A stretch of 64,000 nucleotides of DNA, taken from assembly GCF_900105385.1 (NCBI RefSeq), contig NZ_LT629772.1, positions 372,001-436,000 of the forward strand, written 5' to 3'. The translations under genes and the position numbers were made by a program. Below, in pieces: positions 23,922 through 31,335 of this stretch. The stretch is from Microlunatus soli. GTDB lineage: Bacteria; Actinomycetota; Actinomycetes; Propionibacteriales; Propionibacteriaceae. How positions within the stretch are numbered: position 1 is the first letter of the stretch; the number at the start of each line of letters is the position of its first letter. Under the pieces are notes generated by a model that was not told the DNA's origin, did not search any database, and saw only the letters and a list, made by a program, of their open reading frames with translations.

Positions 23922-24462
23922 CGCTTCCGCGGTGTGGTTCACCCTCCTGACTCTGCTGATCGGTGCTGAGCGGATCGCCGAACTGGTCGTGGCCGGTCGC
24001 AATCGACGCTGGTCCCTTGCCCGCGGTGGCGTGGAATCCGGGAGTCGGCACTACCCCGTCGTCGTGGCGTTGCAGGTCGGCCTGCTGGTCGGCGGACCGG
24101 TCGAGGTCTGGCTCCGTCGGCCGCCGGTTCTGCTCCCGTTTGCTCTGGTGATGTTCATCCTGGTGCTGGCGGCGCAGGCCCTGCGATGGTGGTGTATCGG
24201 CACGCTGGGCCGACAGTGGAACACCCGGATCATCGTGGTGCCGGGCCTCGGCCTGGTGCGACGCGGACCGTATCGATGGCTGCGACACCCGAACTATGTC
24301 GCCGTCGTCGTCGAAGGCATCGCACTTCCGCTGACCGGGGCGGCCCGGATCACCGCGATCGCTTTCACACTGACGAATCTCGGCTTTCTCTGGGTACGGA
24401 TCAGGGCCGAGCAGCGCGCCCTGGCCATGGCCGGGACGGCGTCGGCGGCGCGTTCGGATTGA
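23914..24462 (+). CDS. Isoprenylcysteine carboxyl methyltransferase-like (ICMT) enzyme
   Basis: 182 residues starting at the GTG at 23914, which overlaps the PKS stop by eight bases. Several hydrophobic helices precede the signature GPYRWLRHPNYVAVVVEG, the SAM-binding RHPxY...E motif of the ICMT/PEMT family. GTLGRQWNTRIIVVPG before it is also typical. In type III PKS loci this membrane methyltransferase usually O-methylates the phenolic product; that role is inferred from context. Confidence 0.85.
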   Translation: MASASAVWFTLLTLLIGAERIAELVVAGRNRRWSLARGGVESGSRHYPVVVALQVGLLVGGPVEVWLRRPPVLLPFALVMFILVLAAQALRWWCIGTLGRQWNTRIIVVPGLGLVRRGPYRWLRHPNYVAVVVEGIALPLTGAARITAIAFTLTNLGFLWVRIRAEQRALAMAGTASAARSD

Positions 24463-24474
24463 GCCGCGCCCCGG

Positions 24475-24499
24475 GTTAGGACGCCGACCGCTGGGGTAC
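24475..24499 (+). promoter_or_regulatory. SigF/SigB-type promoter candidate
   Basis: GTTA at 24475-24478, 15 bases, GGGTAC at 24494-24499, nine bases before the F420-type enzyme ATG at 24509. Three of four -35 bases match GTTT, with the -10 core GGGTA intact. The very short leader would make the message leaderless or nearly so. Confidence 0.4.
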
Positions 24500-24508
24500 C
24501 AGGACGCC

Positions 24509-25501
24509 ATGGCACGTTTCGGATACACGCTGATGACCGAACAGAGTGGGCCGGTCGCACTCGTCGACTACGCCCGGTCGGCGGAACGGGTCGGCTTCGA
24601 CTTCGCCCTGTGCAGCGATCACCACAGCCCGTGGCTGGCCTCACAGGGACATGCACCGTATGCGTGGACAGTGCTCGGGGCCGCTGCCCAGGCGACCGAG
24701 GCGATCGAGTTGATCACCTTCGTCACCTGCCCGACCCGTCGTTATCACCCGGTCGTCGTCGCCCAGAAGGCTGCGACGATACAGCTCCTCAGTGGCGGCC
24801 GGTTCATCCTCGGCCTCGGTTCCGGTGAGAACCTCAACGAGCACGTCATCGGCGAGGGGTGGCCGACCGTCGATGTGCGTCAGCAGATGCTGCTCGAAGC
24901 CATGGAGATCATCCGGGAGCTGTTCGGTGGAAAGACCGTGACCACTCGGAAGTCGCACTTCTCCGTGGCTCAAGCAAAGCTGTGGGACTGTCCTGCGGAA
25001 TCGGTGCCGATCGGCGTGGCGGTCTCCGGACGTCGGTCGATCGAACGGTTTGCCCCGCTTGCCGACCATCTGATCACCACCGAGCCGGACCCCGACATCC
25101 TGCGACAGTGGCACGCCAACAGGCCGGACAGTGATCGGGCCAGCCGATCGTTCATCCAACTCCCGATCTGTTGGGCGGCGGACCAACAGTCAGCGATCGA
25201 GACAGTGCATGATCAGTTCCGTTGGTCGATCGGCAGCTGGTCGGTGAACGCCGAACTTCCCACCGCGCACGCTTTCGCCGCCGCTACCGACACCGTACGC
25301 CCAGAGGACGTCGCCGCAGCGATCCCGTGCGGACCCGATCTTGATCAGCTCGCTGCTGCCTGCGAACCGGCGATCGACGCCGGCTTCACCGACATCGGGT
25401 TGGTCCAGGTCGGCGATGCTGGTCAGCAGGATTTCCTTGATCAAGCCGCCGGGCCGCTGCTGGATCGACTGCGTCGGCGGACGAACCGTCGAGTTTCCTG
25501 A
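24509..25501 (+). CDS. F420-type LLM-class oxidoreductase (FGD-like)
   Basis: 330 residues. The luciferase-like TIM barrel starts MARFGYTLMTEQSGPVALVD and contains FALCSDHHSPW, LITFVTCPTRRYHPVVVAQ, GLGSGENLNEHVIGEGWP and TVTTRKSHFSV. These match the TIGR03557-type F420-dependent family, which includes glucose-6-phosphate dehydrogenase-like proteins. The cofactor assignment is from family resemblance; the natural substrate is unknown. An SDR gene follows after 24 bases, so both may act on the same metabolite, possibly the polyketide product made upstream (inference). Confidence 0.82.
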   Translation: MARFGYTLMTEQSGPVALVDYARSAERVGFDFALCSDHHSPWLASQGHAPYAWTVLGAAAQATEAIELITFVTCPTRRYHPVVVAQKAATIQLLSGGRFILGLGSGENLNEHVIGEGWPTVDVRQQMLLEAMEIIRELFGGKTVTTRKSHFSVAQAKLWDCPAESVPIGVAVSGRRSIERFAPLADHLITTEPDPDILRQWHANRPDSDRASRSFIQLPICWAADQQSAIETVHDQFRWSIGSWSVNAELPTAHAFAAATDTVRPEDVAAAIPCGPDLDQLAAACEPAIDAGFTDIGLVQVGDAGQQDFLDQAAGPLLDRLRRRTNRRVS

Positions 25502-25525
25502 ACCGAGCAAAGAGGAGCAGCGACG

Positions 25526-26512
25526 ATGGAGGATCAGGATCGGCGACCGATCGCTCTGGTGGCAGGCGGATCGCGAGGTCTCGGTCTGGCGATCGCCCGC
25601 GAACTCGACCGAGCGGGTCAGCGTGTGGTGATCACCGCCAGGACTGCCGATGATCTCCGGCGTGCCCGCGACCAGCTGGCCGCCGACGGCGGGTCCGTGA
25701 TCACCCGGGTGCACGACGTCAGGGATGCGGCCGGTGCTCGCGATCTGGTGGCCGAGATCGAGTCCGAGCACGGGGCGGTCGAGACGCTGATCTGCGTCGC
25801 CGGCGTTCTGAAGGTCGGTCCGCTCCCCGACCGGGCCGAAGACTACGACGAACCGATCGACACCATGCTGCGCGGTCCGATCAATCTGGTCCATGCCGTC
25901 CTACCACGAATGCGACAGCGCGGAGCCGGTCGGATCGGGATCGTGACGTCGATCGCTGCCGTCGTCCCGACTCCCCATCTCGTCCCATACACCGCGGCCA
26001 AGTACGGAGCCATCGGGTTCGCGCAGGGACTCACCGAGGAACTGCGCGGCGAACCGATCTCGGTGACCACGATCGTCCCTGGACTGATGAGAACCGGCGG
26101 CCACTGGCATGCCGCGTACGACGGTCGGCCGGAGCAGGAGTATCGGTGGTTCGCGTTGCTCTCCTCGTTACCGATCGTCTCGATCGCGGCGGACCGGGCG
26201 GCCGCGATCATCGTCCGTGCCGTGCTGACCGGGCGTTCCAAGATCATTTTCACACCGTTGGCCAGGGCCGGCGCGATGGCGTACCGGATCAGCCCGCGAG
26301 CCACGGTGGCCCTGCTCGGAGCGGCGAGCCGATTGCTTCCGGGGCCCGGCGACGACCACGCCCCCGGCTATCTCGCCGCCGATGCCATCGACTCATCGCT
26401 CTACGACCGGGCCACCGTGCTCGGTCGTCGGGCGATCGAACGCCTCAATCAGCTGGGGGCTCACGCGTCCGGGATGCAGACCGGAGAAAGGGTAAGGAAG
26501 GAACATGACTGA
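25526..26512 (+). CDS. Short-chain dehydrogenase/reductase (SDR)
   Basis: 328 residues, longer than the ~250 of classical SDRs. The cofactor motif is VAGGSRGLGLAIA, the catalytic Ser-Tyr-Lys set is IVTSIAA and PYTAAKYG, and VPGLMRTGG follows. The C-terminal extension (YRISPRATVALLGAASRLLP) is alanine-rich and may contact the membrane. The end overlaps dps by eight bases. A good AAAGAGGAG ribosome site precedes the ATG. It probably acts with the F420-type enzyme upstream; the substrate is unknown. Confidence 0.85.
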   Translation: MEDQDRRPIALVAGGSRGLGLAIARELDRAGQRVVITARTADDLRRARDQLAADGGSVITRVHDVRDAAGARDLVAEIESEHGAVETLICVAGVLKVGPLPDRAEDYDEPIDTMLRGPINLVHAVLPRMRQRGAGRIGIVTSIAAVVPTPHLVPYTAAKYGAIGFAQGLTEELRGEPISVTTIVPGLMRTGGHWHAAYDGRPEQEYRWFALLSSLPIVSIAADRAAAIIVRAVLTGRSKIIFTPLARAGAMAYRISPRATVALLGAASRLLPGPGDDHAPGYLAADAIDSSLYDRATVLGRRAIERLNQLGAHASGMQTGERVRKEHD

Positions 26513-27086
26513 ACAGAATCTGAAGTACACCGTCCCCGGAATGAGTGTCGGCGACGCCCGACAGGTGATCGATCTGCTCCAGAGCCGGCTCAACTGCTAC
26601 AGCGACCTGCAGTTGACCCTCAAGCACGTGCACTGGAATGTGGTCGGACCGCATTTCATCGCCGTGCACGAGATGATCGACCCGCACGTGGACGAGGTGC
26701 GTGCCATGGCGGACGAGACGGCCGAGCGGATCGCAACCTTCGGCGGATCGCCGCAGGGAACGCCGGGTGCTCTGGTCGCTGCCCGCACCTGGCAGGACTA
26801 CAGCGTCGGCCGAGCGAGCACCCAGGAGCATCTGGCGGCATTGGACATCGTGTACCGCGGGGTCATCGCCGACACCAGAACGGCGATCACCGATCTGGAG
26901 CAGCTCGACCCGGTGACGCAGGACGTGCTCATCGATCACGCGCAGAAGTTGGAACTCTTCCACTGGTTCGTCCGCGCCCATCTTGAGGACACGACCGGCG
27001 GTCTGGTCACCGCCGATGCAACCGAAGAAGTCGAGGCGGCGGAGGCTGTTGATCAAGCTGCCGATCGGGCACGCGCCGGCTCCTGA
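26505..27086 (+). CDS. dps: Dps-family ferritin-like DNA-protecting protein
   Basis: 193 residues, with a C-terminal acidic tail (TEEVEAAEAVDQAADRARAG). The ferroxidase residues lie in the first helix pair: LKHVHWNVVG (His) and IDPHVDEVRAMADETAER (Asp/Glu), with FHWFVRAHL in the fourth helix. The protein forms dodecamers, stores iron by oxidising it with H2O2, and shields DNA in stress. The start overlaps the SDR stop, with GGAAGGA as ribosome site. It sits next to the SigF/SigB-type sigma gene, which typically controls such genes. Confidence 0.92.
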   Translation: MTEQNLKYTVPGMSVGDARQVIDLLQSRLNCYSDLQLTLKHVHWNVVGPHFIAVHEMIDPHVDEVRAMADETAERIATFGGSPQGTPGALVAARTWQDYSVGRASTQEHLAALDIVYRGVIADTRTAITDLEQLDPVTQDVLIDHAQKLELFHWFVRAHLEDTTGGLVTADATEEVEAAEAVDQAADRARAGS

Positions 27087-27108
27087 GCGCGTCGACTTCA
27101 CCTGTCAT

Positions 27109-27190
27109 GTCGAGGATCCTGAGCCACTGTCGGCCGACGTGACCACCCGGCGGTGGCCACACCCCGACACCGGGCCCAGGATCCTCCGAC
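27109..27190. terminator. Inverted repeat between convergent dps and sigma genes
   Basis: Arms GTCGAGGATCCTG (27109-27121) and CAGGATCCTCCGAC (27177-27190) are complementary except for one extra base and enclose a small inner hairpin, CCACC-cggc-GGTGG (27143-27156). Lying between two convergent genes, this may act as a two-way terminator, but no U-tract is visible and a mobile-element footprint is also possible. Confidence 0.35.
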
Positions 27191-27209
27191 GTGCTCGGGA
27201 TCCCTACCG

Positions 27210-28163
27210 TCAGGCACGAGCGGGCTGCTGCGGCACCACGTTGACCCGACGCTGCATCGACCGCGCCACCGGAGATGTACCGGCTCGACCGGCGACGTCG
27301 GCCCGTAGCCGCCTGGTGATCTTCTGCAGCCGACGGGACACCGACATCTGACTGATGTTCAGCTCATCGGCGATCGAGGACTGGGTCCGGCCCTGGGCGA
27401 AACGCAGCCGGAGCAGCCGTCGTTCGTCGTTCGACAGCCGGGTGCAGGCGTCATCGACCCGCCGCATCAGATCCGATCGCTCCATCGAATCGTCCACTTC
27501 GTCGAAACCGGCGTCTGTGGCACCCAGCGTTCCGGAAGCTGCGGCCAGTCCGTCGCTGGTGTCCAGAGACGCCGAGTGGAAGGCGTTGCTCCGGATCGCC
27601 TCCAGAACATCGGCCCGATCGGCCCCGATCCAGTCGGCCACTTCGGCGGCGGTGGGCGTACTCCCCTTGTCCTGTGCGAGATCGACCATGGCGCTGGCGA
27701 CCTCGCTGTGCAACTCCTGCAGCCGACGCGGCGGACGCACCGTCCAGCAGTGGTCGCGGAAGTGCCGCTTGATCTCACCGGAGATGGTGGGGACCGCGAA
27801 GGAGAGGAACGCACCGTTGGCCGGGTCGTAACGAAGGACCGCGTTCACCAGGCCGAGTCTCGCCACCTGGATCAGATCCTCCAGGTTCTCCCCACGCGAC
27901 CGGTAGCGGCGGGCCAGTGAGTCGGCGATCGGAAGGTTGATCTTGACCACCAGATCCCGGCACCGTTGTCGCTCCGCCGCGGTCAGTCGATCATCGCGGG
28001 CTGAGGTGAGAAGCTCGATGGTTCGTTGTTCTCGTCGCGCGTTCTCACTCTCACTGCGCTGAACATGTCGATTCCCACGCTTCGTGGTGCCCGGGCCCTG
28101 TCGGGAGGAGTCAGCCTGACCGGCTGCGTGCGTGGGTTCGTTGGCTACTGCTGCTGCATTCAT
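27210..28163 (-). CDS. sigF: RNA polymerase sigma factor, SigF/SigB/SigG stress subfamily
   Basis: 317 residues from the ATG at 28163, preceded by GAGGGGACTTGAG; a TTG at 28172 is possible. Region 2: NLPIADSLARRYRSRGENLE, DLIQVARLGLVNAVLRYDP and FLSFAVPTISGEIKRHFRD, a near-invariant SigF/SigB signature. Region 3 follows VRPPRRLQEL, and region 4 has the HTH GRTQSSIADELNISQMSVSR. Such factors recognise GTTT-N15-17-GGGTA promoters and are usually held by an anti-sigma factor (RsbW/UsfX type); no anti-sigma or anti-anti-sigma gene is adjacent here. Candidate sites are scattered through this window. SigF versus SigB naming is by analogy. Confidence 0.85.
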   Translation of the reverse strand: MNAAAVANEPTHAAGQADSSRQGPGTTKRGNRHVQRSESENARREQRTIELLTSARDDRLTAAERQRCRDLVVKINLPIADSLARRYRSRGENLEDLIQVARLGLVNAVLRYDPANGAFLSFAVPTISGEIKRHFRDHCWTVRPPRRLQELHSEVASAMVDLAQDKGSTPTAAEVADWIGADRADVLEAIRSNAFHSASLDTSDGLAAASGTLGATDAGFDEVDDSMERSDLMRRVDDACTRLSNDERRLLRLRFAQGRTQSSIADELNISQMSVSRRLQKITRRLRADVAGRAGTSPVARSMQRRVNVVPQQPARA

Positions 28164-28420
28164 GGTTCTCAAGTCCCCTCACGGGTCGAGAACGACACGT
28201 GGCTGTTTGCTCAACCACGTCTTTCCACCAAACCATGACCAGCACCGTTTGGCAACCCCGCTGCACGGGCCATTCTCGGCCGTCGAGGCCCGACGGCCAC
28301 GAGGGCGTTCGACGGTTGCTCCGGGCTGGAACTTCACACCTCGGGAGGATGTCCGACGGGATTAACCCACAGCGTGAATCTGGTGGCTGCTGTTTCTGGT
28401 GGTGGAGCGGTGCCCATGCC

Positions 28421-28740
28421 GGACCGGTCGCCGACTGGCTCGCCCATTGCCATATCACCGTCGAACCGGTGATCGATCTTGCCGTGGATATGACGCCCGT
28501 GGATGCCTTTGAGATTCCGCCGGCGATGCGGGAGCGGATGTTCCTGGATACCCGGCAGCAGCCTGGAATCATCGGCCCGATGCGCTTGACGCGGGTGACG
28601 CCGAGGCCGGATTGCAGGATTCCTAAGCGATGTGGACAGATATGGTGGCGACGTCGGAACTTGCGGGATCGATCCGACCGATCGCGGCGATGGCATGCTT
28701 GGCGACCCGCAGGTGTTGATCAAACCCCGGGAGGCGTCCG
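28421..28740. pseudogene. Relic of a DUF222/HNH gene with an internal inversion
   Basis: Two pieces of the C-terminal half of a gene like the intact copy at 28822-30483. Bases 28421-28567 read on the plus strand as VADWLAHC, PVIDLAVDMTPVD, EIPPAMRERMF, matching the intact VADWLQGC, PVIDLSVDLTPVD, EIPRAMRERLF. Bases 28568-28740 match the intact 29261-29430 but on the opposite strand orientation. The first segment has therefore been flipped in place relative to the second. The pieces are short, with no start or HNH core. The rest of 28164-28421 contains only the sigma upstream region. Confidence 0.65.
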
Positions 28741-28821
28741 GTCGCGCTGTCGCCGGCCAGCAGAACGAGCTGCGCCTCATCCAGGGATCATGATCATTCG
28801 GATGTGACGTCGGGCTGTGGC

Positions 28822-30483
28822 TCAGCCGGACGGTGTGGGCGCGGCCAATTGCCAAATGTGTTGGGCGAATTGTCCACGACCGAGGTCGTAGCTGCCGGTC
28901 GCGTTGACCAGAAACACTCTGCCGTCCGGCGCCCGGAACAAGAACGTCCCGGGCTCGGCTCGTCGCCTCTTCCACAGTCCGTGAGTGATCACATTGTGTT
29001 CCCGGCGACCGTTCGGGCCGAGGTTGTCTTCGCGGGTCTGGGCCGGGAGGCCCTCGATGAACGGGATGTTGTGGTCAAGATCAAGATGCCGGCCGACCGA
29101 GCCGGAGAGGGGGAACATGCTGCCCGGATACTTCAGGAACAGGCGTTCCCGCATCGCCCGCGGAATCTCATACGAATCCACCGGTGTCAGGTCCACCGAC
29201 AGATCGATGACGGGTTTGACGGTGAGGTTGCAGCCTTGGAGCCAGTCGGCGACCAGGGTGGAGATCGTCGGGCCGATGTCTTCGACCCGAGTGACACCGA
29301 GCCCGGACTGCAAGGTCTCCTGCGCGATGTGGACACACAAGGTCGCGTCGGGCCGGAACTTCGCCGGGTCGATCTGGCCGATCGCAGCGATCGCGAGCTC
29401 GGCGAGCCGTCGATCCTGATCAACACGCGGGAACCGGGACGGCGAGTCCTCCTGATCAACGGTGTCGTTGGCTGGGTCGGGTGGCAGCTGATCATCGTGA
29501 TCTTCATGCTGGCCGATGGTCGGCTGAGGTGATTCCGAATCCGCGGCGGCAGAATCGTTGTCGGCAGAGCCCGCGGCGGCAACACCGTCATCTGCACCAT
29601 CCCGCCCGCTCGCAGCGCCGCCCATCGGCCGCGGGAGCAAAGAATCGTCGTCGGGATCCGGATCGAACAGGGTCGGCTCGGTGTCTTCGGCGATCATCCG
29701 GACCGCATCCAGCGGGTTGGCCAGCACATCGACCGCGGCGGCCATCCGCTCGTCCTTGCTGCCGGGATGGCCGCGGCGGGCCAGGATGTCGGCGATCCGG
29801 GTCACCTGAGCGTAGAACCGGATCACTGCCGGGGTCTTGGCCTTGATGAACATCCCCTTGTTCCCATGGTCGTTGCTCTGATTGATCCAGACGCCGACCT
29901 CCTCCGCAGCCTGCTCGGCGAGCTTGGCGATGTTGACCGCATCGACGCCGATGATGATCGCTTCGAGTTGGCTCAGTAGTCGGCCGTAGCTGAACCGGCC
30001 GACCAGGTCGGCGATCGACCGGTCGACCTCCCGGGCTTGTTCCAGGGTGAGGTGTCGGGTCTGCCGGGCGATGGTCTGACCGTCCGGTCCATCGATCTCG
30101 TAGCGACACAACCGCGCCCAGACACGCGGCAGCCGGTGGCGGAGGTCGAGAGCATCGGCGATCATCCGCTCCGCGGTGCCGGTGGACTTGTGCAGCTGGG
30201 CGGCCAGGTCGGTGACACAGAACCGGGTGACCTCGGGAGTGCCGTCACCGCCGGGCCGGATCGGCCGGTCACCACCGGGAATGGCCAACTGGTGCGGTGC
30301 GATGCCGTCGGCGGCGAACCGGTCGGCCCAACTGGCGATGCTGATCAGCCGGGAGTTGAGTCCGACGCGGACCAGCCAGTCCGACGCGGTCACCTGGTCC
30401 GCGAGTTGATCGGTGGTCAGGCACGTCGGATCGACACCCACCCCCGTGAGGGCGGTGCGCATCAACCCGCTGCCATCGATCAT
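28822..30483 (-). CDS. DUF222 domain-containing HNH endonuclease
   Basis: 553 residues from the ATG at 30483 (MIDGSGLMRTALTG); the frame extends 20 codons further. The N-terminal DUF222 domain spans about residues 50-280 (RQTRHLTLEQAREVDRSIAD, LSQLEAIIIGVDAVNI, KTPAVIRFYAQVTRIADILA). A disordered acidic linker follows (DPDPDDDSLLPRPMGGAASG and onward). The C-terminal HNH-like module reads GRHLDLDHNIPF, then LGPNGRREHNVITHG. These proteins are numerous in actinobacteria and probably cleave DNA, perhaps as selfish or defence elements. A degenerate relative lies just downstream at 28421-28740. Confidence 0.85.
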   Translation of the reverse strand: MIDGSGLMRTALTGVGVDPTCLTTDQLADQVTASDWLVRVGLNSRLISIASWADRFAADGIAPHQLAIPGGDRPIRPGGDGTPEVTRFCVTDLAAQLHKSTGTAERMIADALDLRHRLPRVWARLCRYEIDGPDGQTIARQTRHLTLEQAREVDRSIADLVGRFSYGRLLSQLEAIIIGVDAVNIAKLAEQAAEEVGVWINQSNDHGNKGMFIKAKTPAVIRFYAQVTRIADILARRGHPGSKDERMAAAVDVLANPLDAVRMIAEDTEPTLFDPDPDDDSLLPRPMGGAASGRDGADDGVAAAGSADNDSAAADSESPQPTIGQHEDHDDQLPPDPANDTVDQEDSPSRFPRVDQDRRLAELAIAAIGQIDPAKFRPDATLCVHIAQETLQSGLGVTRVEDIGPTISTLVADWLQGCNLTVKPVIDLSVDLTPVDSYEIPRAMRERLFLKYPGSMFPLSGSVGRHLDLDHNIPFIEGLPAQTREDNLGPNGRREHNVITHGLWKRRRAEPGTFLFRAPDGRVFLVNATGSYDLGRGQFAQHIWQLAAPTPSG

Positions 30484-30587
30484 GTGACCAACACTATGGC
30501 GAGGGCCTGACACTTTACGCCCGTGCGAATCCCAAGCAGACAACGAATATCCACAGATTTGCTGGAGCCGTCATCGGGCGGGTCGAC

Positions 30588-30646
30588 GGCCCTTCGACCA
30601 GCTCAGGGACCCCCGATAGAAATCACAGCCCTTCGACAAGCTCGGC
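30588..30646. repeat. Two copies of a short intergenic CCCTTCGAC-type repeat
   Basis: CCCTTCGACCAGCTCAGGG at 30590-30608 and CCCTTCGACAAGCTCGG at 30628-30644, separated by about 20 bases, share a motif seen as a short dispersed repeat in many GC-rich bacteria. The first copy has CCCT...AGGG ends that can pair. They lie in the 184-base gap between the HNH gene and the alpha/beta hydrolase gene. Confidence 0.55.
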
Positions 30647-30666
30647 GATCACAGCCGTTGTGGCTG

Positions 30667-31335
30667 TCAACCGGGCGCGATCGGTGGCGCATCGTCCCTG
30701 TGCGAGCTGATCAGTCGATCAACCAGGGACCGATAACGATCGCCATCGCCGACCGGCCAGGAGTGCGGTGCGTCCGGCATGATCATCAGCCGGCCACCGC
30801 ACCCGACGGCAAGGTCAGCGGCGAACGGCAGCGGGCTGATCCGGTCGGTGTCGCCGTGCACGATCGTGAACGGCACCGACACATTCGGCAACTCGTCCTC
30901 CAATCGCACATCGATGGCTGACCGCAGACCCCGTTCGATGCCGAACAGCCCTGCGCGCAACCAATCCTGGGACTGGACCCCAAGCCGCGGGGAGTGGCGA
31001 TGTCCTTCGCCGCCGAGCCAGGCGGCGAGTGCCGTCCGCAGGCTGCGCCGGGCAGGATCCAGCGTCGGGCTGATCAACAACAGCTGTCGGACATCCATCT
31101 CGCCGGCGGCAAGCACCGCAGCCTGGGTGCCGATCGAGCAACCGACCAGCAGGTCGACCGGGTCACGGCTCTGCCGGGCGAACCGGCGCGCGTACCGCCG
31201 GAGATCCGTGCCGGTCGACCGCCATCCCAAGGGTTGCAGGAGTTCGACCTGGTGGCCGTCCTTGCACAGCGCCTCCACGGAGGGTTCGAGGTAGCGGCGG
31301 ACGGCGAGCCCGGGAATCATGATCACGCGAGCCAT
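30667..31335 (-). CDS. Alpha/beta hydrolase
   Basis: 222 residues from the ATG at 31335 (MARVIMIPGLAVRRYLEPSV). The nucleophile elbow is LLVGCSIGTQAA (Ser in G-C-S-I-G), with the Asp in HGDTDRISPLP and the His in PDAPHSWP, a full catalytic triad. HG-type oxyanion residues are in IMIPGLA. The size and sequence resemble small esterases; the substrate is unknown. It starts 13 bases before the end of the large unrecognised gene upstream, so the two are co-translated. This coupling, and a second elbow-like motif in that partner, make a joint function likely. Confidence 0.78.
   Translation of the reverse strand: MARVIMIPGLAVRRYLEPSVEALCKDGHQVELLQPLGWRSTGTDLRRYARRFARQSRDPVDLLVGCSIGTQAAVLAAGEMDVRQLLLISPTLDPARRSLRTALAAWLGGEGHRHSPRLGVQSQDWLRAGLFGIERGLRSAIDVRLEDELPNVSVPFTIVHGDTDRISPLPFAADLAVGCGGRLMIMPDAPHSWPVGDGDRYRSLVDRLISSHRDDAPPIAPG

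Noticed and set aside
28568-28740. Independent antisense gene on the minus strand
   Set aside because: The translated frame only matches the intact HNH gene in scattered pieces and contains breaks, so it is scored as relic.
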